Both the position numbers and the translations under genes were made by a program. The notes below the pieces were generated by a model. It saw nothing but the letters and a program-made list of their open reading frames with translations, had not been told where the DNA came from and did no database searches. Shown here one piece after another: positions 8,882 to 18,489 of a stretch of 64,000 nt of DNA; positions within the stretch are counted from its first letter, which is position 1, and each line of letters opens with the position of its first letter. The DNA lies in assembly GCF_000383955.1 (NCBI RefSeq), contig NZ_KB913013.1, forward strand, positions 5,599,694 through 5,663,693, read 5' to 3'. Source of the DNA: Rudanella lutea DSM 19387. Lineage in GTDB: Bacteria; Bacteroidota; Bacteroidia; Cytophagales; Spirosomataceae.

Positions 8882-10045
8882 TTATTTATACAACAAATAC
8901 CCCTTTCGTTTGGCTTTATACTGACTTAAGGCGGGCTCCCAGCTTTTGCGGATAGCCGACTCTTTGACACCCGCTATCAGTTGTTTGCGCAATTGATCGG
9001 AGCCGTACAGCTTATCAATAAAGTTGCCCTTAAGAAAGAACTTGTCTTTTTCGGGGGCCTTTTCGTAGAAGTCGATCACGTACTTGAGCGTGAACCCCTG
9101 CTTACGGGCGTTTACCTGGGTCAGGTCGAGGCCGTAGCAAAGCTGTCCTTCGTTGGGCGGATTCACGGCACCGGGCTTATCGGTAGGAGTAAACTGAAAC
9201 CGACCGTTTTTAGGGTTTGGTGAGCCAATTACCTGAAACTGCTTGTCGGTGCCCCGCCCAACGCTGACCACGGTTCCTTCGAAAAAGCAAATGGACGGGT
9301 ACAGTAGAATCGACTGGAGATTGGGCAGATTGGGTGAGGGGGCAATAGGTAACTCGTACGGCGTAGCATGGGTGTAATTTTTAACCGGAATCACGGTGAG
9401 GCTCACCTGACGTCCTCCCGCCAGCCATTTTTCGCCATTGATCATACCCGCAAGCTCGCCTACGGTCAGGCCATGTACCACCGGAATGGGGTGCATTCCG
9501 ACAAACGATTTAAACGCCGGGTCGAGCACGGGGCCATCAACGAGGTGCCCATTGGGGTTGGGGCGGTCGAGTACGATAAACGGCTTACCGGCTTCGGCGG
9601 CCGCTTCCATGGCGTAGTGCATGGTGCTGATGTAGGTATAAAACCGCGCACCTACATCCTGAATGTCAAACAGAAGTACGTCGAGTGAGTCGAGCTGCGC
9701 GGGGGTAGGCTTGTAGTTTTTGCCGTAGAGCGATACAATGCTGATACCCGTTTTGGCGTCGCGGCTGTTATCTACTTTTTCGCCCGCGCTGGCCTGTCCC
9801 CGGAAGCCGTGTTCAGGGGCAAATATCGTTTTGATGGTAAGGCCAAGTGCCTGTAGGCTATCCACGAGGTGGGTGTAGCCGCCGGCCCGTTTGATGACCG
9901 ACGTGTGGTTGACCACCATACCTACCCGTTTTCCCTTGAGCGACGGTACGTACAGGTTGGTTTGGTCGGCACCCGTCTGAATCTGGGCAAAGGTTGAGCC
10001 TGCGAAACAGATGCAGGCCAGCAAGAGTAGGGATAAAAAACGCAT
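8882..10045 (-). CDS. DUF1343 exo-beta-N-acetylmuramidase (NamZ family)
   Basis: 387 residues from the ATG at 10045, where a signal peptide begins (MRFLSLLLLACICFAG). Family hallmarks: a KGKRVGMVVNHTS strand, FAPEHGFRG, LFDIQDVGARFYTY and VLDRPNPNG. Characterised members (Bacillus YbbC/NamZ, Tannerella NamZ) remove terminal N-acetylmuramic acid from peptidoglycan fragments, so a role in cell-wall recycling or scavenging is likely. Upstream in-frame starts would mask the signal peptide and are rejected. Confidence 0.88.
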   Translation of the reverse strand: MRFLSLLLLACICFAGSTFAQIQTGADQTNLYVPSLKGKRVGMVVNHTSVIKRAGGYTHLVDSLQALGLTIKTIFAPEHGFRGQASAGEKVDNSRDAKTGISIVSLYGKNYKPTPAQLDSLDVLLFDIQDVGARFYTYISTMHYAMEAAAEAGKPFIVLDRPNPNGHLVDGPVLDPAFKSFVGMHPIPVVHGLTVGELAGMINGEKWLAGGRQVSLTVIPVKNYTHATPYELPIAPSPNLPNLQSILLYPSICFFEGTVVSVGRGTDKQFQVIGSPNPKNGRFQFTPTDKPGAVNPPNEGQLCYGLDLTQVNARKQGFTLKYVIDFYEKAPEKDKFFLKGNFIDKLYGSDQLRKQLIAGVKESAIRKSWEPALSQYKAKRKGYLLYK

Positions 10046-10178
10046 AACGAAGTAAATAACGTGGCTTGGCTGGGATATACGCACGCAGCCGGGGCGCAAA
10101 TATCGGGTGCAAATAGGCGGACACACAAATAACGGTAACTGCCCCTGAGAATTACCCATGCGGTAGCTTTGCGGTTGA

Positions 10179-11243
10179 TTACGGTTTCAAGCCGGTCAGA
10201 AAGCCATCATAAGCCGCTTTTTTCTTGAAGTCTTTGTCGAAAGGCAGTGGGAAGTCGTTGCATTGGCAAAAGCTCGGAATCCAGCTATCGGCATCGCTCA
10301 CGTTCCAGGTGGTTATGCCGTGTTGTTGTGCCGGTGGTACAATCGTCCGGTAGGCTGTGGCAATGGCCTGGTACTTAGCTTTCTGGCGTTGCCAAAGGGC
10401 GTCGGTCGGGGAAAAGTTGGCGGTTTTGGCCTGATTCACCCGGACGTCGAGTTCGGAGATATGGACCAGCAGGCCCGTAGCGGCCGTTTGCCGGATCGCG
10501 TTCTCGATCTGAGCGTCGGGATGGTCGATGTTCGTATGCATTTGCAGGCCCACGCCATCAATCGGAATGTTGCGTTTGCGGAAATCGGCTACCATTGCCA
10601 GTACGGCTGCCAGCTTTTTGGTACTGTACTCCTGCCCATACTCGTTATAAAACAGTTTCACGGCGGGATCGGCCTGCCGGGCGTACACAAAACTGCGGGC
10701 AATGTAGCCGGGGCCGAGGTTCTGAAGCCAAAGCGTGGGCCGCAGGGTACCATCGTCCAGAAAGGCTTCATTGACCACATCCCAGGCCGCAATTTTGCCT
10801 TTGTACTGTTTCACTACCGTCGTGATATGGTCACGCAACAGGTTTTCCCAGGCCAGCGAATCGCCTTTGAATTGAGTGACCCAATCGGGTACCGACTGAT
10901 GCCACACAAGCGCGTGGCCGTGCATTCGTTTACCAGTCTGATTGGCAAAATCGACAATCGTGTTTCCTCCGCTCCAGTCGTACCGGTCCTTTTCGGGATG
11001 CACCTGCCGCATTTTTAGGTGGTTTTCAGACGTGATACTGCTAAACTCCGTTTCGAGCGTTTGGCGATAAAGGGGTTTGCCCGTCAGCAGACTGGGGTTG
11101 ATAGCCGCACCAACCGGAAACGAGGCCACCGAGCGTAATGTGGGTGTGGCTGGCGTGGGGTCGGGGCTTGTACCGGGCTGGGCCGAGGGTTGTTGGCACC
11201 CAGTAATCAGCAGAAAAGAAAACAGGAGCAGGTTGCGTGTCAT
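10179..11243 (-). CDS. GH10 endo-1,4-beta-xylanase lipoprotein
   Basis: 354 residues from the ATG at 11243, directly before a lipoprotein signal (LLITGC lipobox). A Pro/Thr linker follows, then the GH10 barrel: HGHALVWHQSVPDWV, the acid/base Glu159 in WDVVNEA, and the nucleophile Glu264 in HISELDV. It hydrolyses internal xylan linkages and is probably on the cell surface. A longer in-frame upstream extension would cross into the divergent permease promoter and is rejected. A CE15 esterase gene lies 2.4 kb away, but no SusC/SusD pair is present. Confidence 0.92.
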   Translation of the reverse strand: MTRNLLLFSFLLITGCQQPSAQPGTSPDPTPATPTLRSVASFPVGAAINPSLLTGKPLYRQTLETEFSSITSENHLKMRQVHPEKDRYDWSGGNTIVDFANQTGKRMHGHALVWHQSVPDWVTQFKGDSLAWENLLRDHITTVVKQYKGKIAAWDVVNEAFLDDGTLRPTLWLQNLGPGYIARSFVYARQADPAVKLFYNEYGQEYSTKKLAAVLAMVADFRKRNIPIDGVGLQMHTNIDHPDAQIENAIRQTAATGLLVHISELDVRVNQAKTANFSPTDALWQRQKAKYQAIATAYRTIVPPAQQHGITTWNVSDADSWIPSFCQCNDFPLPFDKDFKKKAAYDGFLTGLKP

Positions 11244-11400
11244 GCCCCTAAAAGCGATTTGCGTGTAAAACCTATTGGCGAGAGCTCGCGGCAAATCCGT
11301 TACTTTTATGCCGCCAACAACCGAACCGGCTCCGAACGGGTTATTCGGATAGCGGTTGGTATGGGTTGGAAGCCGTTTATCGTTACTCTCTATTTTACCC

Positions 11401-12663
11401 TTGAACGTTCCGTTTTTTTTGGCCCGTCGTATTCGGCAGGCTCCGATCGAAAGTTTTTCGGCCACCGTCACCAAAGTGGGTATTGCCAGTATCGCTGTTG
11501 GGCTGGCCGTCATGATTGTGGCCTTTGCCGTGCTGTTTGGCTTCAAGCAGACCATTCAGGAGAAGATCTTTCTGTTTGGAGCCCACCTTCAGGTGAGTAA
11601 GTTTACGGCTAATCAGTCGTACGAAGAGGCCCCTATTTCGACAAATACCCGGTTTTTTCGGGAGGTGCAGTCAAACCCAGGCATAGCGCATGTGCAGGCC
11701 GTTGCACTCAAGGCGGGGATTCTCAAAACCCCCGACGAACTGGCGGGTGTTGTGCTAAAAGGGGTAGGCACCGATTACAACTGGCAGCTCATCGAGCAGT
11801 CGCTGGTGGCGGGGCGAGTGCCTGCCATCGGTACCGATTCGGCGCGGGTTGCAACCGGACGGGCCGACACAACGGCTGGCTACTCGACCGAGATTTTGCT
11901 CAGTCAGTTTCTGGCCGATCAGCTCAAACTGAAAGTGGGCGAATCGGTTATCACCTATTTTCTGGGAGGCAGTCAGCCCCGCCCGCGTAAACTCACGGTG
12001 GTGGGTATTTATATGACCGGGCTCGAAGAATTCGATAAGCAGATTGTGCTGGGCGACCTCCGGCTTATTCAGCGGCTCAACAACTGGACGCCCGATATGG
12101 TCGGCAGTTTCGAGCTGTTTGTCCGCGACTTCGACCGGCTCGATGCTACCTTCCGGACCGTGTTCGATCAGATTCCGCCCGATTTCCGGCTCTTCAAGGT
12201 CACCGATCAGTACGGCCCTCTGTTCGACTGGATGGTGCTGCTCGACCGGAACACACTCGTGTTTCTGATTCTAATCCTGTTTGTGGCCAGTTTCAATATG
12301 GTGTCGGTTCTGCTCGTACTGATGATGGAGCGCACCCCCATGATTGGGCTCCTCAAGGCGCTGGGTAGTCAGAATACCTTGCTTCGGCGCATGTTTCTGT
12401 ACGTGGGGCTCAACATGGTAGGGTGGGGTTTGCTCATTGGTAATGCCGTAGGGCTCGGCTTCTGTTTCGTGCAGGATTACTTCAAGCTCATCCCGCTCGA
12501 CCCCAAAAATTACTTCATGAGTTTCGTTCCGATTCAGTGGGACTGGGGCGTAATTGGCCTGCTCAATGCGGCAACCCTTGTACTCATTGCCGCTGTGCTC
12601 TGGATACCCACGCTGGTAATCAACCGGATTGAGCCGGTGCGGGCGCTGGTGTTCAAAAAGTAG
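11401..12663 (+). CDS. ABC transporter permease, FtsX/LolE type
   Basis: 420 residues from a TTG at 11401 (MNVPFFLARRIR...), the start that agrees with my recollection of homologues; an ATG at 11356 would add 15 residues. There is one transmembrane helix near residues 30-50, a large MacB-type extracytoplasmic domain, then three C-terminal helices including the FtsX-signature stretch VLLVLMMERTPMIGLLKALG. The family includes LolC/E, which extract lipoproteins from the inner membrane. No ATPase or partner permease gene is adjacent, so the rest of the complex must be elsewhere. Confidence 0.85.
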   Translation: MNVPFFLARRIRQAPIESFSATVTKVGIASIAVGLAVMIVAFAVLFGFKQTIQEKIFLFGAHLQVSKFTANQSYEEAPISTNTRFFREVQSNPGIAHVQAVALKAGILKTPDELAGVVLKGVGTDYNWQLIEQSLVAGRVPAIGTDSARVATGRADTTAGYSTEILLSQFLADQLKLKVGESVITYFLGGSQPRPRKLTVVGIYMTGLEEFDKQIVLGDLRLIQRLNNWTPDMVGSFELFVRDFDRLDATFRTVFDQIPPDFRLFKVTDQYGPLFDWMVLLDRNTLVFLILILFVASFNMVSVLLVLMMERTPMIGLLKALGSQNTLLRRMFLYVGLNMVGWGLLIGNAVGLGFCFVQDYFKLIPLDPKNYFMSFVPIQWDWGVIGLLNAATLVLIAAVLWIPTLVINRIEPVRALVFKK

Positions 12664-12690
12664 GAGACTGATTGAGGGGCTACAAAAAAC

Positions 12691-12721
12691 AGATGACATC
12701 TCTCCAAACGAGATGTCATCT
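12691..12721. terminator. Convergent hairpin terminator
   Basis: A 12-bp perfect stem (AGATGACATCTC with GAGATGTCATCT) has a 7-nt loop. An A-run at 12684-12689 gives a T-tract on the minus strand, so it best serves the TraB/GumN gene. Confidence 0.75.
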
Positions 12722-12754
12722 GCGGTGAATTGATCTGAAACAAGCAAATTTCCG

Positions 12755-13615
12755 TTACCGAATCCCCTTCACGGTATAGCCTTTCTGGCGAAGCAGGTTA
12801 ATCACGCCCTTATCGCCCCCGAGGTGACCAGCCCCAAACGCAAAGAGCGTTGGTTTGTCTTTTACGGCTTTTTCGATCACTGGAATCCAGTTTTGGTTGC
12901 GCTTGTCGAGCAGATCGGCTTCAAAGTCGTCGAGGCCGCCATCGTACTTGCTTTCTTTCATCTGCTTCATCATCGCCGTTAGGTCCTGGCTCTTGTAAGC
13001 CGCCAGTAGCTTATCCAGTTCGGCTTTCACCTCGCCCGGTTTGCGGGCCATATCGGCCAGCATGGTCACCTGCTTTTCCATCGGGATCTTGTCGAAAATG
13101 GCGAGCTGATCTTCCAGCTTCTCCAGACCGAGAATCTCTTTCTTGTCGTTGCTGGCCATCTGCATGAGCGTCATATCGTATGATGCGGGCTGGCAACCCA
13201 AAGCCCCCATGGCCATGAAGGAGTAGATAGCGATGGGTTTCAGGCCGCCCACCTGCGCAAGCCCCATACCCGCGCTGGCTTTCAGGTGGTTGTCGAGCAG
13301 CGTGTAATCGTCGGCGGAGAGGTAATCTTTGAGGGTTTTGCCGCCGGTAAGCATCATACTCCGCATCATAGACGATTGCAGGGCGGGGTCGTCCATGTCA
13401 ATCTCCAGATACAGCTGTTTCGTGTCGGAAACCGCCTTTTTGGTGGCTTCGGTTAGCACCAGATCATTCGGGCAAACGAGGTGAAACGTGCCATAGAGGT
13501 ACGACGGTTGGGTAAGCCCATTACCCGTAACCTCATACAGCAACGAATTGTCCTGAGCAATGGTGCTTGTGCTGCACAAAATGGCCGCACACAGCGAGAG
13601 AAACCCTTTTTTCAT
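12755..13615 (-). CDS. TraB/GumN family protein
   Basis: 286 residues from the ATG at 13615, with a signal peptide ending STIAQ. Two family motifs are visible: YLYGTFHLV near the N-terminus and FAFGAGHLGGDKGVI near the C-terminus. Their GxxH histidines are proposed metal ligands in the related Tiki proteases. Bacterial TraB/GumN proteins have few assigned substrates, so the role is open. A good promoter with TTG-N19-TAnnTTTG lies just upstream. Confidence 0.85.
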   Translation of the reverse strand: MKKGFLSLCAAILCSTSTIAQDNSLLYEVTGNGLTQPSYLYGTFHLVCPNDLVLTEATKKAVSDTKQLYLEIDMDDPALQSSMMRSMMLTGGKTLKDYLSADDYTLLDNHLKASAGMGLAQVGGLKPIAIYSFMAMGALGCQPASYDMTLMQMASNDKKEILGLEKLEDQLAIFDKIPMEKQVTMLADMARKPGEVKAELDKLLAAYKSQDLTAMMKQMKESKYDGGLDDFEADLLDKRNQNWIPVIEKAVKDKPTLFAFGAGHLGGDKGVINLLRQKGYTVKGIR

Positions 13616-13637
13616 GAATAAATGGTCGATAGTCACC

Positions 13638-13667
13638 CAAAGATAACCACGTTGGCTACTTTACCAA
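13638..13667 (-). promoter_or_regulatory. Full Bacteroidota promoter of the TraB/GumN gene
   Basis: On the minus strand, TTG (13667-13665), exactly 19 bp, then TATCTTTG (13645-13638). It ends 22 bp before the ATG at 13615 and overlaps the last codons of the CE15 gene region. Confidence 0.65.
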
Positions 13668-14906
13668 CGCATCGGCAAAATTCAGATACTGCCACCAGTC
13701 GAACGGTTGTACATCGTGCGGGCCGGTACGCACATGGTAGCGCACACGCTGGCCCACCGTCGTGTTCACGGCGGGGTACTCTACCGGGCCAATGCCCGTT
13801 TCTCGGTACAAACCATACACCGGCTCGGTGGCTTTGGCGCTCAGAAACTCCCCGCGCGGGTCCGACCAGCGGTCATCTTCTGCACTGGCCACGTACAGGG
13901 GCCGGGGGGCTATCAGACTGAGCAGAATGTGCTGATCGACGGGAAGGGCCGGTACGTTGTCGTTGTAGCTCCGGTACTGCCGCGCAAACCAGTGCGGAAA
14001 GGCGTAGTTGAGTCGCCCCACAGTTTCGCCGTAGCTACGCCGGGCGAGTGAGGCTCCGCCCTCACCGGCTTCGTTCGAGATGGCGGCCACAAACCGTTTG
14101 TCTTGTGCAGCCGCCCACAGAGCCGCCTTGCCAATGCGCGAGTGCCCCATCGCAATCACCCGTTTGGCGTCGATAGTCGGGTCGGTTTGTAGATAGTCGA
14201 GAATACGGCTCATGCCCCACGCCCAGGCCCCAATGGCCCCCCAGTTGTCGGTGCGGGTGGTGTCGCCCAGTACCGATCGGATGCCCGTTTTCCAGCCCGT
14301 CGGGTGGTCGGGTTCAATATCGCCGTAGTAGGCGGTCACGATGGCGTACCCACGGGCCACAATCGTGTCGAGTGGCCAGCGCCGGGCCTGCGTTCCCCGG
14401 CTTTTTTCGGTAGCCCGGTGGTTATCGGGCGCACTTGCCACCCAGCGGTCAGAGAGGGGCAGGTCGGCTTCGGTGCTGATGCAGTGGTTGCCGCAAAAAT
14501 TCAGATTCAGAAACGCCGGGGCGGGTTTTCGGGCGTTGTTGGGCACGTAAAGCAGTACGTTGATGGGCGGCAGGGCGGGGTAGTCGGCAAAGTAAATGGC
14601 AACTTGCTTGCGGGTGGCCTTGCCGCCGAGAGCATTGGGTACCACCTCGCCGGGCAGGAAGCGCAGCCGCACCGGTCGCATAGGGGTTTGCCCATACACG
14701 TGAGCGGCAAACTGATTGAGCCAGTAGCCCCGGCTGGCTTCCCAGGCTTTGGCCGAGGTAATACGCGAGCCGTTGGGGGGCATAAGCGGGTCGGGTAGGG
14801 TGTAGGTGCCTACCTTATTCTCGTCGTAATTGGCGACAAAAGCCGGTTGGGCGGCCGTGAGCAGCGGGGCTGTCAGGCTCAGTAAGAGTGAGAAAAAGCG
14901 GAACAT
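13656..14906 (-). CDS. CE15 glucuronoyl esterase-like hydrolase
   Basis: 416 residues, signal peptide ending LTAAQ. An alpha/beta-hydrolase fold with the nucleophile Ser256 in GHSRIGKAALW, the bacterial form of the CE15 motif. Further conserved blocks are ISNEAGEGGAS and LIAPRPLYVASAEDD, and a DVQPFDWW tail carries a candidate catalytic His just before it. CE15 enzymes cleave ester links between glucuronoxylan and lignin. With the nearby GH10 xylanase this suggests attack on plant hemicellulose. A general acetyl-xylan esterase-type hydrolase remains possible. Confidence 0.8.
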   Translation of the reverse strand: MFRFFSLLLSLTAPLLTAAQPAFVANYDENKVGTYTLPDPLMPPNGSRITSAKAWEASRGYWLNQFAAHVYGQTPMRPVRLRFLPGEVVPNALGGKATRKQVAIYFADYPALPPINVLLYVPNNARKPAPAFLNLNFCGNHCISTEADLPLSDRWVASAPDNHRATEKSRGTQARRWPLDTIVARGYAIVTAYYGDIEPDHPTGWKTGIRSVLGDTTRTDNWGAIGAWAWGMSRILDYLQTDPTIDAKRVIAMGHSRIGKAALWAAAQDKRFVAAISNEAGEGGASLARRSYGETVGRLNYAFPHWFARQYRSYNDNVPALPVDQHILLSLIAPRPLYVASAEDDRWSDPRGEFLSAKATEPVYGLYRETGIGPVEYPAVNTTVGQRVRYHVRTGPHDVQPFDWWQYLNFADALVK

Positions 14907-15008
14907 GGTTTGACAAGGGCTCGTTTGTTACCAAATGCCAAATGGAACCAGGCCTACTTGATACGCCGGGAATACCGCTCGAATCCATCTGCGTTCCATC
15001 CATTTCCG

Positions 15009-15016
15009 TATTTTTG
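15009..15016 (+). promoter_or_regulatory. icmF -7 promoter element
   Basis: TATTTTTG, 41 bp upstream of the icmF ATG. No cobalamin-riboswitch-like structure is evident between 14907 and 15057. Confidence 0.5.
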
Positions 15017-15057
15017 TCCAAAACTTCATCAACTGAAATCTATTTTTCAACAGCGCC

Positions 15058-18000
15058 ATGACGACAACCGACGTTCAGCCCCAGTCCTCCCCGACGACGG
15101 GTCTGACCCATAAAGTACGAATTGTAACAGCGGCCTCCCTGTTCGACGGGCACGATGCCGCCATCAACCTGATGCGTCGGCTCATGCAGGCATCCGGAGC
15201 CGAGGTAATTCACCTTGGGCACAACCGGTCGGTGGCCGAAATTGTCGAGTGCGCCATTCAGGAGGACGTACAGGGTATTGCCATCACCAGCTATCAGGGG
15301 GGGCACGTTGAGTTTTTCAAATACATGTACGACCTGCTCAACGAGCGCGGGGCCGGGCATATCAAGATTTTTGGTGGGGGCGGAGGTACTATTCTGCCTT
15401 CCGAAATACAGGAACTCCACGCCTATGGCATTGCCCGCATTTACAGCCCCGACGATGGCCGGGCGATGGGCTTGCAGGGCATGATCGACGATCTGTTGCG
15501 GCAGTGTGATTTTGAACTGCCCGCCCTTGACCGGGTTGAACAGGTAGCCACCGACGAGGTGCCGCGCCTGATTACCATGGCCGAGAACAACCCCACTAAC
15601 TTCCAGTCAATCACTCAATCACTCCGCTACGGCGGACCGAATCGCTCATTCACTCATTCTGTCCCTGTTCTCGGCATCACAGGCACAGGCGGGGCGGGTA
15701 AATCGTCGCTGGTTGATGAATTGGTGTTGCGGTACCTGCGGACGTTTTCCGACAAAACGCTGGCGATCATCTCGGTCGATCCGTCGAAGCGTAAAACCGG
15801 CGGGGCCCTGCTCGGCGACCGGATTCGGATGAACGCCATCCATAACCACAACGGAGCCTCTCGTGTGTACATGCGTTCGCTGGCAACGCGGCAGTCGAAT
15901 CTGGCCTTGAGTCGGCACGTGCAAGAGGCCATCGACGTGTGCAAGGCCGCTCGTTTCGACCTGATTATTGTGGAAACTTCAGGGATTGGGCAGTCAGACA
16001 CCGAAATCACCGAACACGCCGACAAGACGCTGTACGTGATGACCTCGGAATATGGGGCAGCTACGCAGCTCGAAAAAATCGACATGCTCGATTTTGCCGA
16101 CGTGATTGCCATCAACAAGTTCGACAAACGCGGCTCGCTCGATGCCCTGCGCGATGTGCGGAAGCAGTATCGCCGGAACCATAACAACTGGGATACGCCC
16201 GACGATGAACTGCCGATTCTGGGTACTATTGCCGCTCAGTTCAACGACGGTGGCATGAACGCCCTGTTCGACCGGCTCATGGGAGTTTTGGGGGTTCAAA
16301 TGCCCGATGCAACCGCCGGGAAAACTGATGCCCGTCCGCAGGCGATCATCCCCGCCGACCGGGTGCGGTACCTGGCCGAAATTGTGGAAGAAAGCCGCCG
16401 GTATGGCGATTTCGTGGCCGAACAGACGGCCCTCGCCCGGCAACTTTACCAGATCGACGGCACCCTGAAGCTCCTGCCTGATGGGCCGTTGAAAGACGAA
16501 CTGGGCCAGATATACAGTACGCTCGAAAGTCGCCTTCATGCCGATTGCCGGGCATTGTTGCAGCAGTGGCCCGCCATGCAACAGCGGTACACAGCCGAGT
16601 TTTACGAATACAAAGTGCGTGACAAGGTGATTCGGCAGCCGCTCTACACCGAAACCCTTTCGCACCTGAAAATGCCCAAAGTAAGCCTGCCCAAATACCA
16701 CGATTGGGGCGATGTGCTGCGTTGGCTCCTGACGGAGAATGTGCCGGGTGAATTTCCGTACACGGCGGGTGTGTTTCCGCTCAAACGGGCGGGCGAAGAC
16801 CCCACCCGGATGTTTGCGGGCGAGGGTGGCCCCGAACGTACCAACCGCCGGTTTCACTACGTCTCGAAAAATATGCCCGCCAAACGGCTTTCGACGGCCT
16901 TTGACTCGGTGACGCTCTACGGCGAAGACCCGGCACTTCGGCCCGACATTTTCGGGAAAGTAGGTAACTCAGGGGTGAGTATCTGTACCCTCGACGATGC
17001 CAAAAAACTTTACTCGGGTTTCGATTTGTGCGACCCCAGCACCTCGGTGTCCATGACCATCAACGGCCCGGCTCCCATGTTGCTGGCTTTCTTCCTCAAC
17101 GCGGCTATTGATCAGCAGTGTGAGAAGTGGCTACAGGCAGAAGGGAAAAAGGAGAAGGGAGAAGGTGTGAACGGATCTATTTCTACTCCCGTTTACAATG
17201 GCGAATTACCCGAGGGTAATGATGGGCTGGGTCTGGCCTTGCTGGGTACGACCGGCGATAAAGTGATTCCGCGTGAAGTGTACGAGCGCATCAAGGCCGA
17301 TACCTTGCGCACCGTGCGTGGCACCGTACAGGCCGATATTCTGAAGGAAGATCAGGCGCAGAACACCTGTATCTTCTCGACGGAATTTGCGCTCAGGATG
17401 ATGGGCGATATTCAGCAGTACTTCACCCAGAATCGGGTGCAGAACTTCTATTCGGTGTCGATTTCGGGGTACCACATTGCCGAGGCCGGGGCTAATCCGA
17501 TCTCGCAACTGGCCTTTACGTTGTCCAACGGGTTTACGTTTGTGGAGTACTACCTCAGCCGGGGCCTTAAAATCGACGATTTTGCGCCCAACCTGTCGTT
17601 CTTTTTCTCCAACGGCATGGACCCCGAGTACACCGTGCTGGGCCGGGTGGCGCGTCGGATCTGGGCGAAGGCCATGAAACACAAGTACAAAGGCAACGAC
17701 CGGAGCCAGAAACTCAAGTACCACATTCAGACTTCGGGTCGCAGCCTGCACGCGCAGGAGATTGCCTTCAACGACATCCGAACGACGTTGCAGGCGCTGC
17801 TGGCCATTTACGACAATACCAACTCACTGCACACCAACGCTTACGATGAAGCCATTACCACCCCGACCGAAGAGTCGGTTCGGCGGGCCATGGCGATTCA
17901 GTTGATTATCAACCGGGAGTTTGGCCTGACCAAAAATGAAAACCCGTTACAGGGCTCGTTTGTGGTCGAAGAACTGACCGATCTGGTCGAGGAAGCGGTG

Positions 18001-18417
18001 TACGCCGAGTTCCTGGCTATCAACGAGCGCGGGGGCGTTTTGGGCGCTATGGAGCGCATGTATCAGCGCAGCAAGATTCAGGAAGAGTCGATGTACTACG
18101 AAACGCTCAAGCACAACGGTCAACTCCCGATTGTGGGCGTCAATACCTTCCTCGACCCGAACGGTTCCCCCACCATCACCCCGGCCGAGGTTATCCGCTC
18201 GACGGAAGAAGAGCGCCGGTATCAGGTCGATTCGTGCCGGGCGTTTCAGGAGCGGCACCGGGCTGAGGCCGAACAGGCACTGGCGCAGTTGCAGCAAACG
18301 GCCCTGGAGGGGGGCAACATTTTTGAAAGCCTGATGGAAGCCGCCAAAGTATGTACACTGGGGCAGCTAAGCCGTGCCCTGTACGCCGTGGGCGGGCAGT
18401 ACCGCCGGAACATGTAA
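15058..18417 (+). CDS. icmF: Fused isobutyryl-CoA mutase (IcmF)
   Basis: 1119 residues in one chain: a B12-binding domain (about 20-165, SLFDGHDAA with the cobalt-ligand His), a MeaB-like GTPase (about 200-420, P-loop GTGGAGKSS, then [16 protein letters not shown]), and a C-terminal acyl-CoA mutase domain (about 540-1119). Phe573 (AGVFPLKR) and Gln768 (LKEDQAQ) replace the Tyr and Arg of methylmalonyl-CoA mutase, the pair diagnostic of isobutyryl/n-butyryl-CoA specificity. The enzyme isomerises carbon skeletons with adenosylcobalamin and carries its own G-protein chaperone. Two low-complexity linkers (about residues 183-199 and 695-703) are encoded by octamer words like those of the intergenic hairpins. 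Confidence 0.93.
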   Translation: MTTTDVQPQSSPTTGLTHKVRIVTAASLFDGHDAAINLMRRLMQASGAEVIHLGHNRSVAEIVECAIQEDVQGIAITSYQGGHVEFFKYMYDLLNERGAGHIKIFGGGGGTILPSEIQELHAYGIARIYSPDDGRAMGLQGMIDDLLRQCDFELPALDRVEQVATDEVPRLITMAENNPTNFQSITQSLRYGGPNRSFTHSVPVLGITGTGGAGKSSLVDELVLRYLRTFSDKTLAIISVDPSKRKTGGALLGDRIRMNAIHNHNGASRVYMRSLATRQSNLALSRHVQEAIDVCKAARFDLIIVETSGIGQSDTEITEHADKTLYVMTSEYGAATQLEKIDMLDFADVIAINKFDKRGSLDALRDVRKQYRRNHNNWDTPDDELPILGTIAAQFNDGGMNALFDRLMGVLGVQMPDATAGKTDARPQAIIPADRVRYLAEIVEESRRYGDFVAEQTALARQLYQIDGTLKLLPDGPLKDELGQIYSTLESRLHADCRALLQQWPAMQQRYTAEFYEYKVRDKVIRQPLYTETLSHLKMPKVSLPKYHDWGDVLRWLLTENVPGEFPYTAGVFPLKRAGEDPTRMFAGEGGPERTNRRFHYVSKNMPAKRLSTAFDSVTLYGEDPALRPDIFGKVGNSGVSICTLDDAKKLYSGFDLCDPSTSVSMTINGPAPMLLAFFLNAAIDQQCEKWLQAEGKKEKGEGVNGSISTPVYNGELPEGNDGLGLALLGTTGDKVIPREVYERIKADTLRTVRGTVQADILKEDQAQNTCIFSTEFALRMMGDIQQYFTQNRVQNFYSVSISGYHIAEAGANPISQLAFTLSNGFTFVEYYLSRGLKIDDFAPNLSFFFSNGMDPEYTVLGRVARRIWAKAMKHKYKGNDRSQKLKYHIQTSGRSLHAQEIAFNDIRTTLQALLAIYDNTNSLHTNAYDEAITTPTEESVRRAMAIQLIINREFGLTKNENPLQGSFVVEELTDLVEEAVYAEFLAINERGGVLGAMERMYQRSKIQEESMYYETLKHNGQLPIVGVNTFLDPNGSPTITPAEVIRSTEEERRYQVDSCRAFQERHRAEAEQALAQLQQTALEGGNIFESLMEAAKVCTLGQLSRALYAVGGQYRRNM
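15604..15655 (+). repeat. Octamer words inside icmF (first linker)
   Basis: Within the linker between the B12 and GTPase domains, DNA reads TCAATCAC twice in tandem, then, after a short palindrome, TCGCTCAT and TCACTCAT. The 13-mer TCGCTCATTCACT here is identical to segments at about 36731, 53963 and 62181 in intergenic hairpins. The reading frame is kept. Confidence 0.7.
17140..17166 (+). repeat. Purine octamer words inside icmF (second linker)
   Basis: The codons for residues 695-703 (EGKKEKGEG) are a purine array of degenerate 8-nt words (AAAGGAGA, AGGGAGAA), matching the vocabulary of the hairpins at 1-84 and 8822-8881. Confidence 0.6.
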
Positions 18418-18433
18418 GGGCGGGAATCCAATA

Positions 18434-18480
18434 CAATCAAAAAAGCCGGAGAGCGATTCGCTCTCCGGCTTTTTTGATTG
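18434..18480. terminator. Bidirectional terminator
   Basis: A perfect 22-bp stem with a 3-nt loop. A-run on the left and T-run on the right make it a classic bidirectional terminator between convergent icmF and the NlpC/P60 gene. Confidence 0.95.
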
Positions 18481-18489
18481 GGTAAGCTG

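Noticed and set aside
11244-11555. Long N-terminal extension of the xylanase
   Set aside because: It has no signal or domain, lies over the divergent permease start, and the internal Met begins a lipoprotein signal.
14907-15057. Cobalamin riboswitch upstream of icmF
   Set aside because: No B12-box-like sequence or suitable folding is visible in the short leader.
15058-18417. Methylmalonyl-CoA mutase
   Set aside because: The fused G domain and the Phe573/Gln768 pair indicate IcmF instead.
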